40,153 nt of DNA. It comes from Clostridiales bacterium (lineage in GTDB: Bacteria; Bacillota; Clostridia; Lachnospirales; Lachnospiraceae). Location of the stretch: the NCBI GenBank assembly GCA_018372435.1, contig JAHAJA010000041.1, positions 1 to 40,153 of the forward strand, read 5' to 3'. Every line of letters begins with the position of its first letter. Position 1 is the stretch's first letter. This document shows positions 33,334-40,153 of the stretch, in pieces. The position numbers were made by a program, and so were the translations under genes. A model generated the notes under the pieces. That model worked only from the letters and a program-made list of their open reading frames with translations, had not been told where the DNA came from and searched no databases.

Positions 33334-33762
33334 ATGGTAATAGAAAGTTTTAGTGAAAAAGAGACATATCAGCTTGGATATGATCTTGGAAGAAAAGCGA
33401 ATAAAAAAGATGTGTTTTGTCTCCTTGGTGATTTGGGAGTTGGTAAGACCGTTTTTACTCAAGGATTCGCTGATGGGTTACAAATTGAGGAACCCATCAG
33501 TAGTCCTACTTTTACAATTGTACAAGAGTACCAGTCGGGAAGAATTCCACTCTATCACTTCGATGTATATCGCATAGCTGATGTGGAAGAGATGGAGGAA
33601 ATCGGATACGAGGACTATTTCTACGGGGAAGGGGTATGCCTAATTGAATGGGCGAATCTTATCGTAGAGATTTTACCGACTGAACTTACTGTAATCAAGA
33701 TTGAGAAAGATTTAGAAAAAGGATTTGATTATAGAAGGATAACAATTGAGGAGAGTCTATAA
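33334..33762 (+). CDS. tsaE: tRNA t6A synthesis ATPase TsaE
   Basis: The 142-residue protein has the Walker A GDLGVGKT (32-39), the switch motif SSPTFTIVQEY (57-67), the HFDVYR strand and a C-terminal tail typical of TsaE (YdiB). With TsaB and TsaD it makes threonylcarbamoyl-adenosine at position 37 of ANN-decoding tRNAs. The ATG at 33334 has only GGAG nearby (33326). tsaB follows 90 bp later, in the order of Bacillus ydiB-ydiC-ydiD-ydiE. Confidence 0.93.
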   Translation: MVIESFSEKETYQLGYDLGRKANKKDVFCLLGDLGVGKTVFTQGFADGLQIEEPISSPTFTIVQEYQSGRIPLYHFDVYRIADVEEMEEIGYEDYFYGEGVCLIEWANLIVEILPTELTVIKIEKDLEKGFDYRRITIEESL

Positions 33763-33852
33763 AGAACAAGGGGGAAGAAAGCGAATGATTTGCACCGCTT
33801 AGTAGCCTTTGTATGAACACCGGATATAGATCTAGTGTAGATGGGAGTAAAT

Positions 33853-34572
33853 ATGAAAATCTTAGCAATAGACAGCTCGGGATTAGTTGCTTCTGTAGCA
33901 ATTGTTTCTGAGAATGAATTAATAGGTGAATACACAATTAACTTTAAAAAAACACATTCACAAACATTACTACCAATGTTGGATGCTGTAGTGAAGATGG
34001 TGGAACTGGATTTAAAAGATATTGATGCAATCGCAGTTGCCATGGGCCCTGGATCGTTTACAGGTCTAAGAATCGGATCGTCTACAGCAAAAGGCCTTGG
34101 ATTAGCACTTAATAAACCAATTATTGAGGTACCAACAGTAGATGGACTAGCCTACAATATTGGTGCTACCGATTATAGTATCTGTCCCCTAATGGATGCC
34201 AAGAGAAATCAGGTATATACAGGTATTTATGAATATATAGATGGAGAATTTCAGGTAGTAAAGCCGGAATGCGCGGTCTCACTTACTGACATACTTGATG
34301 AAATTAACGCAAAGGGCAAGAAAGTCATCTTCTTAGGAGATGGTGTACTTGTTTATAAAAATCAAATTACTGAATATGTAAAGGTACCATATGTCTTTAG
34401 TCCAGTACATCTGGATAGACAAAGAGCAGGAGCGATAGGAGCACTTGCGTGTAGATATTATGAAGAAGGTAAGATTGTTACAGCACGTGATCATAAACCA
34501 GAATATCTAAGATTATCCCAAGCGGAGCGAGAACTTGCCGAAAAGAATAAAGCAACCCAGCAAGCCCAGTAA
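33853..34572 (+). CDS. tsaB: tRNA t6A synthesis subunit TsaB
   Basis: The 239-residue protein is the ASKHA-fold paralogue TsaB (YeaZ): N-terminal ILAIDSSGLVASVAI, then THSQTLLPML and MGPGSFTGLRIG, the family fingerprint, and a C-terminal part that binds TsaD. It lacks the metal-binding HxxxH of TsaD. It is a scaffold that dimerises with TsaD. The start at 33853 follows GGGAG; the ATG at 33841 lies before that site and is less likely. Its stop overlaps the ribosome site of rimI. Confidence 0.92.
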   Translation: MKILAIDSSGLVASVAIVSENELIGEYTINFKKTHSQTLLPMLDAVVKMVELDLKDIDAIAVAMGPGSFTGLRIGSSTAKGLGLALNKPIIEVPTVDGLAYNIGATDYSICPLMDAKRNQVYTGIYEYIDGEFQVVKPECAVSLTDILDEINAKGKKVIFLGDGVLVYKNQITEYVKVPYVFSPVHLDRQRAGAIGALACRYYEEGKIVTARDHKPEYLRLSQAERELAEKNKATQQAQ

Positions 34573-34585
34573 AGGAGTAATTGAA

Positions 34586-35023
34586 GTGTTTGATATTAGG
34601 TTAATGGAAGAGAGTGATTTAGAACAGGTAGTTGAGATTGAAAAGAGTATCTTTTCGGATCCGTGGAGCAGACAATCCTTTTTGGACTCTTTGAATCAGA
34701 ATATGTGTGTCTATCTGGTTGTGGAAAATCAAGAAGAAATAGTAGCATATTGTGGCTTATATGTTGTTCAGGATGAAGGACAGATTACGAATGTAGCTGT
34801 TAAGGAAAACTATAGGAACGCCCATGTAGCCACAGATATGTTAAATGAACTGATTAAGCATGCCATAGATAAAGGTGCGTGTAATTTTACCCTGGAAGTA
34901 CGAGCAAGTAATAATGCAGCAATTCATATATATGAAAAACTAGGTTTCGAGAAAGTGGGAACTAGAAAAAAGTTCTATGAAAAACCCGTCGAAGATGCAA
35001 TTATTATGTTGCTTTACAAGTAA
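34586..35023 (+). CDS. rimI: Ribosomal protein S18-alanine N-acetyltransferase RimI
   Basis: The 145-residue GNAT acetyltransferase has the acyl-CoA loop VKENYRNAHVATDMLN and the AAIHIYEKLGFEKVGTRKKFY ending that marks RimI-type proteins. The classical target is the N-terminus of ribosomal protein S18, though other proteins may be substrates. It sits between tsaB and tsaD genes as in many bacteria. The start is a GTG at 34586 with AAAGGAG eight bases before it; the frame extends upstream into tsaB, but that part is not the real start. Confidence 0.9.
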   Translation: MFDIRLMEESDLEQVVEIEKSIFSDPWSRQSFLDSLNQNMCVYLVVENQEEIVAYCGLYVVQDEGQITNVAVKENYRNAHVATDMLNELIKHAIDKGACNFTLEVRASNNAAIHIYEKLGFEKVGTRKKFYEKPVEDAIIMLLYK

Positions 35024-35100
35024 TTTCCACTACAATATTTGGGGATTTCCTTGTATAATATAGGTATCTGGTGGGTGTGCAATGGTAGGAGGGATAGGTA

Positions 35101-35349
35101 GTGAAGTGGATGAAAAATGTACAGGAATTGAAGCTTAAGGAAATGCGTTGTAACGTATGTGGAAAGAAGTTAAAAATTGAACATGGCATTTTGAAAGAAG
35201 ATGTTTTTACTGCTGAGAAAGAATGGGGATATTTTTCTCGTAAAGATTTACAAATACACACATTTAATGTATGTGAAAAATGTTACAATAAAATGGTTTC
35301 GAACTTTGTGATCCCTGTTGATGTCTCTATGAAGAGAGAAGTCATGTAA
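35101..35349 (+). CDS. Small zinc-ribbon protein, function unknown
   Basis: The 82-residue product starts at a GTG with AGGAGGGA five bases before it. Two CxxC pairs, C17/C20 (CNVCGKKL) and C57/C60 (CEKC), can bind one zinc. It has no membrane segment. It lies alone between rimI and rnz and is followed by a terminator. The pattern occurs in several small clostridial proteins, but I cannot give a function. Confidence 0.75.
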   Translation: MKWMKNVQELKLKEMRCNVCGKKLKIEHGILKEDVFTAEKEWGYFSRKDLQIHTFNVCEKCYNKMVSNFVIPVDVSMKREVM

Positions 35350-35415
35350 GGATAATTAATAAATCAGCATAATTATGAAGTTGTACCGCCATGGAATAGA
35401 ATATAGTAGAATAAG

Positions 35416-35474
35416 AATTGTATATGACAAATTGCCATAATTTAAGTGGACAAACTGTCATATACAATTTTTTT
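35416..35474 (+). terminator. Terminator after the zinc-ribbon gene
   Basis: A perfect 14-bp stem (35416-35429 with 35456-35469) is followed by TTTTTG. Confidence 0.85.
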
Positions 35475-35578
35475 GTTGCCCTGTTCATTGAAGAAATTAC
35501 TAAAATGTGTTAAGATGAAGTCGAAATGTTAATAATATTGAGATAGTAACCGATAATTACAGTAAGTGAGGATAATAG

Positions 35579-36490
35579 ATGTTAGATGTATGTTTGTTAG
35601 GTACAGGTGGTATGATGCCCCTACCGAATAGATGGTTAACGGCACTGATGACTAGATTGAATGGAAGCAGTTTGTTGATAGATTGTGGAGAGGGAACTCA
35701 GATAGCAATAAGAGAAAAGGGTTGGAGTGTTCATCCTATTGATGTAATCTGTTTTACGCACTACCACGGTGATCATATTAGTGGATTGCCAGGTTTGTTG
35801 TTATCTATGGGGAATTCTGATCGTACAGAACCTGTTATAATGATTGGTCCTAAGGGACTTGAACGTGTTGTTAATTCGCTAAGAGTGATAGCTCCTGAAC
35901 TACCATTTGAAATTATTTATAAAGAAATATCAGGAGCAGAAGAGACTTTCCAAATAAAAGATTATGTTATTAAGGCTTTCCGAGTAAGTCACAATATTAC
36001 TTGTTACGGATATAGTATATGTGTACCACGTGTAGGTAAATTTAGGCCAGACAAGGCTAGTGAGAATAACGTGCCACAAAAGTACTGGAGTCGTTTGCAA
36101 AAAGGTGAAGTGATTGAAGAAGACGGAAGATGTTTTGTGCCTGATATGGTTTTAGGGGAACCTCGTAGGGGAATTAAATTAACCTATTGTACGGATACTA
36201 GACCGGTTCCAAGCATCGCAGAAAATGCAAGCCATTCTGATTTGTTTATTTGTGAAGGTATGTACGGCGAGAAAGGTATGGAAGAAAAAGCAATTGCACA
36301 TAAACATATGACATTTGGGGAAGCGGCTACTTTAGCAAGGCAAGCAGATGTAAAGGAGTTGTGGCTTACACACTATAGTCCATCATTGATTCGTCCAGAT
36401 GAGTTTGTTGATGAGGTAAGAGGTATATTCGCTAATACAAAGACTGCAAAGGACGGAAAATCTATAACCTTACTATTTGATGAAGAGTAG
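35579..36490 (+). CDS. rnz: Ribonuclease Z
   Basis: The 303-residue protein is a metallo-beta-lactamase fold RNase Z. The catalytic motif H61-x-H63-x-D65-H66 (THYHGDH), a second metal histidine in FRVSHNI, D in CTDTRP and a C-terminal H in LTHYSPS are present. It trims the 3' ends of tRNA precursors that lack an encoded CCA; both tRNA genes here lack CCA. GTGAGG precedes the ATG. It is placed between the two halves of the t6A gene group, so several tRNA-maturation genes are near each other. Confidence 0.92.
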   Translation: MLDVCLLGTGGMMPLPNRWLTALMTRLNGSSLLIDCGEGTQIAIREKGWSVHPIDVICFTHYHGDHISGLPGLLLSMGNSDRTEPVIMIGPKGLERVVNSLRVIAPELPFEIIYKEISGAEETFQIKDYVIKAFRVSHNITCYGYSICVPRVGKFRPDKASENNVPQKYWSRLQKGEVIEEDGRCFVPDMVLGEPRRGIKLTYCTDTRPVPSIAENASHSDLFICEGMYGEKGMEEKAIAHKHMTFGEAATLARQADVKELWLTHYSPSLIRPDEFVDEVRGIFANTKTAKDGKSITLLFDEE

Positions 36491-36627
36491 TTATTTAAGA
36501 ATTGTAACGATTCAAAACATCCCAGTCGGTGCTAAAATGAACATGTCTCGTACATTTTGTTTGTATCAAGTATTGGAAAAGCGGTGTAACTGAATAGTTA
36601 CTAAGGATTAACAAGGGAGGAATAGCT

Positions 36628-37215
36628 ATGGAAGTAAGTAAAAGGGAACGCCGTAACAAAACATTGATTGTTGTTATTGGAACGATAGTATTGATCGCGT
36701 TATATTTCTTTTTCACGAATAGAGACAATAAGAAGGTAGAACAAGTAGCGTTAACAGAGCAGGTACAAAAAGTAATAAGTACTGATTTTGAGATGGATTA
36801 CCCTAGTACACCACGTGAAGTGATAATACAATTGAATGAAATATTCGATTGTTATTATAAAAATGATTTAGATGATAAGACACTTGAAAAAGTCATGGAA
36901 CAAGAAAGAATATTGTTTGATCAAGAGTTATTAGAAGCGAATTCATTTGATACACAATTAGAGGGGTTGAAAGAAGAGATTCTTGATTATCAAAAGTCGA
37001 AGAGAAAAATGGTAGGTAGTTCGGTAGCAAAGAGTAGCACAGTTAAATACTGGAGCGATGCAGGTAGAGATTATGCGGGTATAATAGCAAGCTATACATC
37101 AAAGGATAATGAAGTCACTAAGACCTATGAGAGATATATTTTAAGAAAAGATGATCAAGGTAAATGGAGAATATTAGGCTGGGAACTGATTTCAAAACCA
37201 AATACCGATATGTAA
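36628..37215 (+). CDS. Membrane-anchored protein, DUF6715-like
   Basis: The 195-residue product has a basic N-terminus, one membrane helix (residues 13-30) and an extracytoplasmic rest with helices and a beta-rich C-terminus (TYERYILRKDDQGKWRILGWELI) reminiscent of NTF2/lipocalin-like stalk proteins. It matches the DUF6715 type of clostridia as I recall. No enzyme motif. GGGAGG precedes the ATG. It lies between rnz and tsaD, and its function is unknown. Confidence 0.7.
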   Translation: MEVSKRERRNKTLIVVIGTIVLIALYFFFTNRDNKKVEQVALTEQVQKVISTDFEMDYPSTPREVIIQLNEIFDCYYKNDLDDKTLEKVMEQERILFDQELLEANSFDTQLEGLKEEILDYQKSKRKMVGSSVAKSSTVKYWSDAGRDYAGIIASYTSKDNEVTKTYERYILRKDDQGKWRILGWELISKPNTDM

Positions 37216-37235
37216 TTAAAAGTTTGAAGAATGGT

Positions 37236-37278
37236 TTATAAAGTAGGTAGTTGATTATAAAGTAGGAAGTAGTATAAT
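37236..37278 (+). promoter_or_regulatory. tsaD promoter with direct repeat
   Basis: TTGATT (37251-37256), 16 bases and TATAAT (37273-37278). A 16-bp sequence, TTATAAAGTAGGTAGT, at 37236-37251 recurs at 37255-37270 with one change; the two copies overlap the -35 and spacer. Confidence 0.55.
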
Positions 37279-37317
37279 AGGGCATGAATGTAAAGAGTTG
37301 CTTTGCATGAGTGCCCT
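37279..37317. other. Palindrome at the tsaD transcription start
   Basis: AGGGCA/TGCCCT and TGTAAAG/CTTTGCA (one G-T pair) form a hairpin with a symmetric internal TGAA/TGAG loop, directly after the TATAAT at 37273. Further short hairpins follow at 37322-37334 and 37344-37373. Confidence 0.55.
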
Positions 37318-37404
37318 GTCTGTTGATATACAACTATAAGGAAAGTATTATGAACTTATTATTAAGTAATACTATAGCGTAACAGTTTAGTTAGGAGATA
37401 ACAA

Positions 37405-38430
37405 ATGGAAAAAGATATATTGATACTAGGAATTGAATCATCTTGTGATGAAACAGCAGCAGCTGTAGTAAAAAACGGAAGAGAAGTTTTATCGAATGTG
37501 ATATCATCTCAAATCGATCTTCATAAATTATATGGCGGTGTTGTACCAGAAATCGCCTCAAGAAAACATATTGAGAAGATTAATCAAGTTATAGAAGAAG
37601 CAATGGAAGAAGCTAAGGTTACATTTGAAGATATTGATGCAATAGGTGTGACCTATGGACCTGGTTTAGTTGGTGCGTTATTAGTAGGTGTGGCGGAAGC
37701 GAAAGCAATAAGTTATGCAACTGGAATTCCTCTTGTGGGGACACATCATATAGAAGGACATGTGTCTGCTAACTATATTGAGAATAAAGAATTAGAACCG
37801 CCATTCTTATGCCTTATTGTATCAGGTGGACATACACATTTGGTAATTGTGAAGGAATATGGGAAGTATGAAATTATAGGAAGAACAAGAGATGATGCGG
37901 CAGGTGAAGCATTTGATAAAGTGGCAAGAGCAATAGGTTTAGGATATCCCGGTGGTCCAAAGATTGACGCGCTTGCAAAAGAGGGAGACGGCAAGGCTAT
38001 AGCATTTCCTCGTGCACATATTGAAGGAGCTCCATTTGATTTCAGTTTTAGCGGAGTAAAATCTGCAGTTTTAAACCATATTAATCATTGTGAGATGAAA
38101 GGGATAGAAGTGAATCGTGCTGATATCGCTGCATCGTTCCAAGAAGCAGTAGTAGATGTGCTGGTATCTAAGACGATGGCAGTAGCGAAAGAATACGGAA
38201 TGACGAAGATAGCATTAGCAGGTGGAGTTGCATCGAATAAGGGCTTGAGAAGAGGAATGGAACTGGCATGTAAAAAGCATGGCTTATCTTTGTTCTATCC
38301 ATCACCGATTTATTGTACGGACAATGCTGCTATGATTGCCTCTGCAGCTTATTATGAATATAAGAATGGAACAAAACATGGTCTTGATTTGAACGCCATT
38401 CCTAATTTGAAGATTGGTCAAAGACAGTAG
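37405..38430 (+). CDS. tsaD: tRNA t6A synthesis transferase TsaD
   Basis: The 341-residue protein is the catalytic TsaD. N-terminal LGIESSCDETAAAVV, metal ligands H115 and H119 in HIEGH, GFTYGPGLVG-type loop and the later VKSAVLNH and CTDNAAMIA motif (D near 306) are present. It transfers threonylcarbamoyl to A37 of tRNA, together with TsaB and TsaE at 33.3-34.6 kb. GGAGA precedes the ATG. Separation from tsaE-tsaB-rimI by three genes and a dedicated promoter is a departure from the compact Bacillus order. Confidence 0.96.
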   Translation: MEKDILILGIESSCDETAAAVVKNGREVLSNVISSQIDLHKLYGGVVPEIASRKHIEKINQVIEEAMEEAKVTFEDIDAIGVTYGPGLVGALLVGVAEAKAISYATGIPLVGTHHIEGHVSANYIENKELEPPFLCLIVSGGHTHLVIVKEYGKYEIIGRTRDDAAGEAFDKVARAIGLGYPGGPKIDALAKEGDGKAIAFPRAHIEGAPFDFSFSGVKSAVLNHINHCEMKGIEVNRADIAASFQEAVVDVLVSKTMAVAKEYGMTKIALAGGVASNKGLRRGMELACKKHGLSLFYPSPIYCTDNAAMIASAAYYEYKNGTKHGLDLNAIPNLKIGQRQ

Positions 38431-38585
38431 GTTAGAACGATAACGAAATCATGAGTTGTTTTCTTTCAACCTGTTTGTTAGGTCAGCATCACTAGTAAAC
38501 TTGTGATATGCATTAGTATTATAATGAGTTTGAATACAGTTTGTGATACACATAAAACCATTTAACCGTAGAAAGGAATATTGTT

Positions 38586-39311
38586 ATGGTGAAGAGGGAT
38601 AACTATATAGCAATCGTATTGGCAGCAGGTCAAGGGAGAAGAATGCAATCAAAAGTGGCAAAACAATATATGGAGATAAATGGGAAGCCGATGTTGTATT
38701 ATTCATTAAAAGCATTCCAGGATAGTGTAGTAGATGAAATTATAGTAGTAGTAGGAGAGGATGAAGTTGACTACTGTAGAGAACATATTTTGGATCGCTA
38801 TGGATTTAATAAGGTGAAGGCTATTGTTACAGGTGGGAAGGAACGGTATCTATCCGTGTATAACGCACTACGAACTGTGGAAGAAAGAATAGTTACCGGT
38901 ATTCTTGAGGGGGATAATCGATATGTATTAATACATGATGCGGCTAGGCCACTTATTACAAAGCAGATAATAGAAGATGCTATACAAGGGGTAGTGAGTA
39001 ATAAAGCAATAGTAGTTGCAGTTCCAAGCAAGGATACTATAAAGATAGCTAATGAAGCAGGGACAATAGAATACACCCCAAAGAGAAGTCTGACATATAT
39101 AATACAGACACCACAAGCCTTTGAATTTGATCTATTGATGAAGTCATACCAAGAGGTTATGAAATGTACTAACCTTGAGATAACTGATGATGCGATGATT
39201 GTTGAGCACGGGAGTAAACAAAGTATTAAAATAGTAGAAGGAGATTATAAGAATATTAAAGTAACAACTCCGGAGGATATAAAGATAGCAGAGATACTAT
39301 TAGAGGTATAG
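38586..39311 (+). CDS. ispD: 2-C-methyl-D-erythritol 4-phosphate cytidylyltransferase
   Basis: The 241-residue enzyme carries the nucleotide-binding AAGQGRRMQSKVAKQY (14-29), the IHDAARPLIT motif and the C-terminal TDDAMIVEHG, all diagnostic of IspD. It makes CDP-methylerythritol in the MEP isoprenoid pathway, so the organism uses MEP rather than mevalonate at this step. GAAAGGA precedes the ATG. No other MEP gene is in the window, and ispF is not fused or adjacent. A TATAAT near 38519 may be its promoter. Confidence 0.94.
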   Translation: MVKRDNYIAIVLAAGQGRRMQSKVAKQYMEINGKPMLYYSLKAFQDSVVDEIIVVVGEDEVDYCREHILDRYGFNKVKAIVTGGKERYLSVYNALRTVEERIVTGILEGDNRYVLIHDAARPLITKQIIEDAIQGVVSNKAIVVAVPSKDTIKIANEAGTIEYTPKRSLTYIIQTPQAFEFDLLMKSYQEVMKCTNLEITDDAMIVEHGSKQSIKIVEGDYKNIKVTTPEDIKIAEILLEV

Positions 39312-39443
39312 AATCTAATAGGTTGATTGTACTGTTAATCACTTAAACTGTTGGTTAAAGAACATGAAATAGGAGTACAATATTGTTGAATTGCATAAAA
39401 TTAGTCAATTGTTTGAAAAATAAAAAAAATTGAAAAACTAGTA

Positions 39444-39472
39444 TTGACTTTGTTTTGAGAAGATGGTATACT
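39444..39472 (+). promoter_or_regulatory. Upstream promoter of the tRNA-Ser genes
   Basis: TTGACT (39444-39449), 17 bases, TATACT (39467-39472) with TGG extension, about 125 bp before tRNA-Ser(UGA). Confidence 0.6.
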
Positions 39473-39551
39473 AACTTACGTTGTTGAAGCAAATTGCTTT
39501 TGTTAGTAAGAAAATCTAATGAATTTGCTTGGTGATGATTCAAAAAAATGC

Positions 39552-39580
39552 TTGACAACAAAAAGCTGGAATGATATACT
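39552..39580 (+). promoter_or_regulatory. Proximal promoter of the tRNA-Ser genes
   Basis: TTGACA (39552-39557), 17 bases, TATACT (39575-39580) with TGA extension. The start would fall about nine bases before the tRNA. Confidence 0.8.
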
Positions 39581-39595
39581 GTTCAAGCAACACAT

Positions 39596-39681
39596 GGAGA
39601 GGTGTCCGAGTGGTTTAAGGAGCTGGTCTTGAAAACCAGTGACTCCGAAAGGGGCCGTGGGTTCGAATCCCACCTTCTCCG
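39596..39681 (+). tRNA. tRNA-Ser (anticodon UGA)
   Basis: The 86-nt gene folds with acceptor GGAGAGG paired to CTTCTCC (one G-T), a long variable arm typical of serine tRNA, anticodon TGA within CTGGT-CTTGAAA-ACCAG, T-loop GGTTCGAATCC and discriminator G. CCA is not encoded. Confidence 0.96.
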
Positions 39682-39753
39682 TCGCGATGTAAGATTGCGG
39701 ACGATTATAACATGAATGTGTTATTAATTGTAATCAATCAGCTTGGTTTACTT

Positions 39754-39842
39754 GGAGAAGTACCCAAGAGGTTGAAGGGGCTCCCCTGGAAAGGGAGTAG
39801 GTCGTTAATAGCGGCGCGTGGGTTCAAATCCCACCTTCTCCG
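39754..39842 (+). tRNA. tRNA-Ser (anticodon GGA)
   Basis: The 89-nt gene has acceptor GGAGAAG with CTTCTCC, anticodon GGA in CTCCC-CTGGAAA-GGGAG, a long variable arm, T-loop GGTTCAAATCC and discriminator G. CCA is not encoded. It shares acceptor and T-arm sequence with the first serine tRNA, 72 bp upstream. Confidence 0.96.
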
Positions 39843-39881
39843 TACAGCTTCAAAGGGTTTCAAAAAAACTTAAAAAAATAG

Positions 39882-39910
39882 TTGACATGCTTAAAACAAT
39901 ATGATAAACT
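39882..39910 (+). promoter_or_regulatory. Promoter of the rRNA operon
   Basis: TTGACA (39882-39887), 17 bases and TAAACT (39905-39910) with TGA extension. The leader of about 220 nt contains a 20-base palindrome (40045-40064, AAAGTAAATTAATTTACTTT) and a TGTC-GAAA-GACA tetraloop hairpin (40067-40078), probably part of leader processing. Confidence 0.75.
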
Positions 39911-40135
39911 ATTCAAGCTGATTCAAACAGAACATTGAAAACTAAACAGTGAAACAACCCTGAAAATTCTAAACGTGTTCACAAGTTTTACTTGATAGAA
40001 TACGAAAAAAGATTTTCAATAAGTATATGTACTTTTTAGTACCCAAAGTAAATTAATTTACTTTAATGTCGAAAGACAAAACGGAAACAAATAGCCAGTT
40101 TGGTTAGTTGATTCTGAACGAAGAGATCAAAATTT

Positions 40136-40153
40136 TAATTTGAGAGTTTGATC
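40136..40153 (+). rRNA. 16S rRNA, 5' end (partial)
   Basis: The window ends in TTTGAGAGTTTGATC, the universal 5' end of 16S rRNA. By alignment with the E. coli 16S 5' end, base 1 lies near 40136. The gene continues past the window. Confidence 0.9.

Noticed and set aside
40067..40075. Spo0A box (TGTCGAA)
   Set aside because: The match lies in a GAAA-tetraloop hairpin within the rRNA leader, where it more likely serves RNA folding.

Overview
The window looks like a chromosomal segment of an anaerobic, motile, AT-rich Firmicute of the Lachnospiraceae (clostridial cluster XIVa, Lachnoclostridium phytofermentans-like). The pointers are AGGAGG ribosome sites, TTG/GTG starts, sigma-A promoters with TGn-extended -10 boxes, flagellar and chemotaxis genes, an FMN-riboswitch-controlled ECF riboflavin transporter and an RF2 frameshift gene. 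The species is an inference. I see no prophage, insertion sequence, CRISPR array or obvious transferred island; it is ordinary core chromosome with unusual intergenic DNA.

Layout. 1-2.5 kb: degV (minus), a small conserved protein and an orphan ECF substrate-binding membrane protein. 2.8-6.0 kb: mreB/mbl followed by flgF, flgG and a FlgJ-like rod-binding protein, the same order as mbl-flhO-flhP in Bacillus. 6.2-10.6 kb: recD2, comF, a yvyF-type flagellar-operon gene, cheX and cheY. 10.65-12.2 kb (minus): cvfB and an acyl-ACP thioesterase, preceded by a 126-bp multi-hairpin repeat present in three copies. 12.8-17.9 kb: ridA, a small protein, a methyltransferase, a CPBP protease, trxB and a secreted NlpC/P60 cell-wall hydrolase. 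17.9-18.7 kb: a long gene-free stretch with a cluster of DnaA boxes. 18.7-23.7 kb: hpf, secA, prfB (with +1 frameshift) and cheW. 24.0-28.4 kb: an aspartate-family amino-acid block (ACT regulator, hom, a phosphoglycerate-mutase-like proposed homoserine kinase, lysC). 28.9-31.5 kb: a zinc-ribbon membrane protein and tex. 31.5-32.7 kb: FMN riboswitch and ribU. 32.8-39.3 kb: ycxB-like, tsaE, tsaB, rimI, a zinc-ribbon protein, rnz, a membrane-anchored protein, tsaD and ispD. 39.4-40.15 kb: two serine tRNA genes and the start of an rRNA operon.

How the genes work together. tsaE, tsaB and tsaD supply the bacterial t6A tRNA-modification machinery, with rimI in its usual place. hom, lysC and the PGM-like gene make a threonine/methionine/lysine branch in which no classical thrB is visible. 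FlgF, FlgG, the rod protein, YvyF-like protein, CheX, CheY and CheW are parts of a flagellar/chemotaxis system whose other genes lie outside the window.

The least explained signals are non-coding: the triplicated three-hairpin repeat in the thioesterase leader, the DnaA-box cluster upstream of hpf, a 151-bp nested palindrome after lysC, a long two-part hairpin between hom and the PGM-like gene, structured RNA upstream of the FMN aptamer, and a direct repeat plus palindrome around the tsaD promoter. None of these could be searched against databases here.
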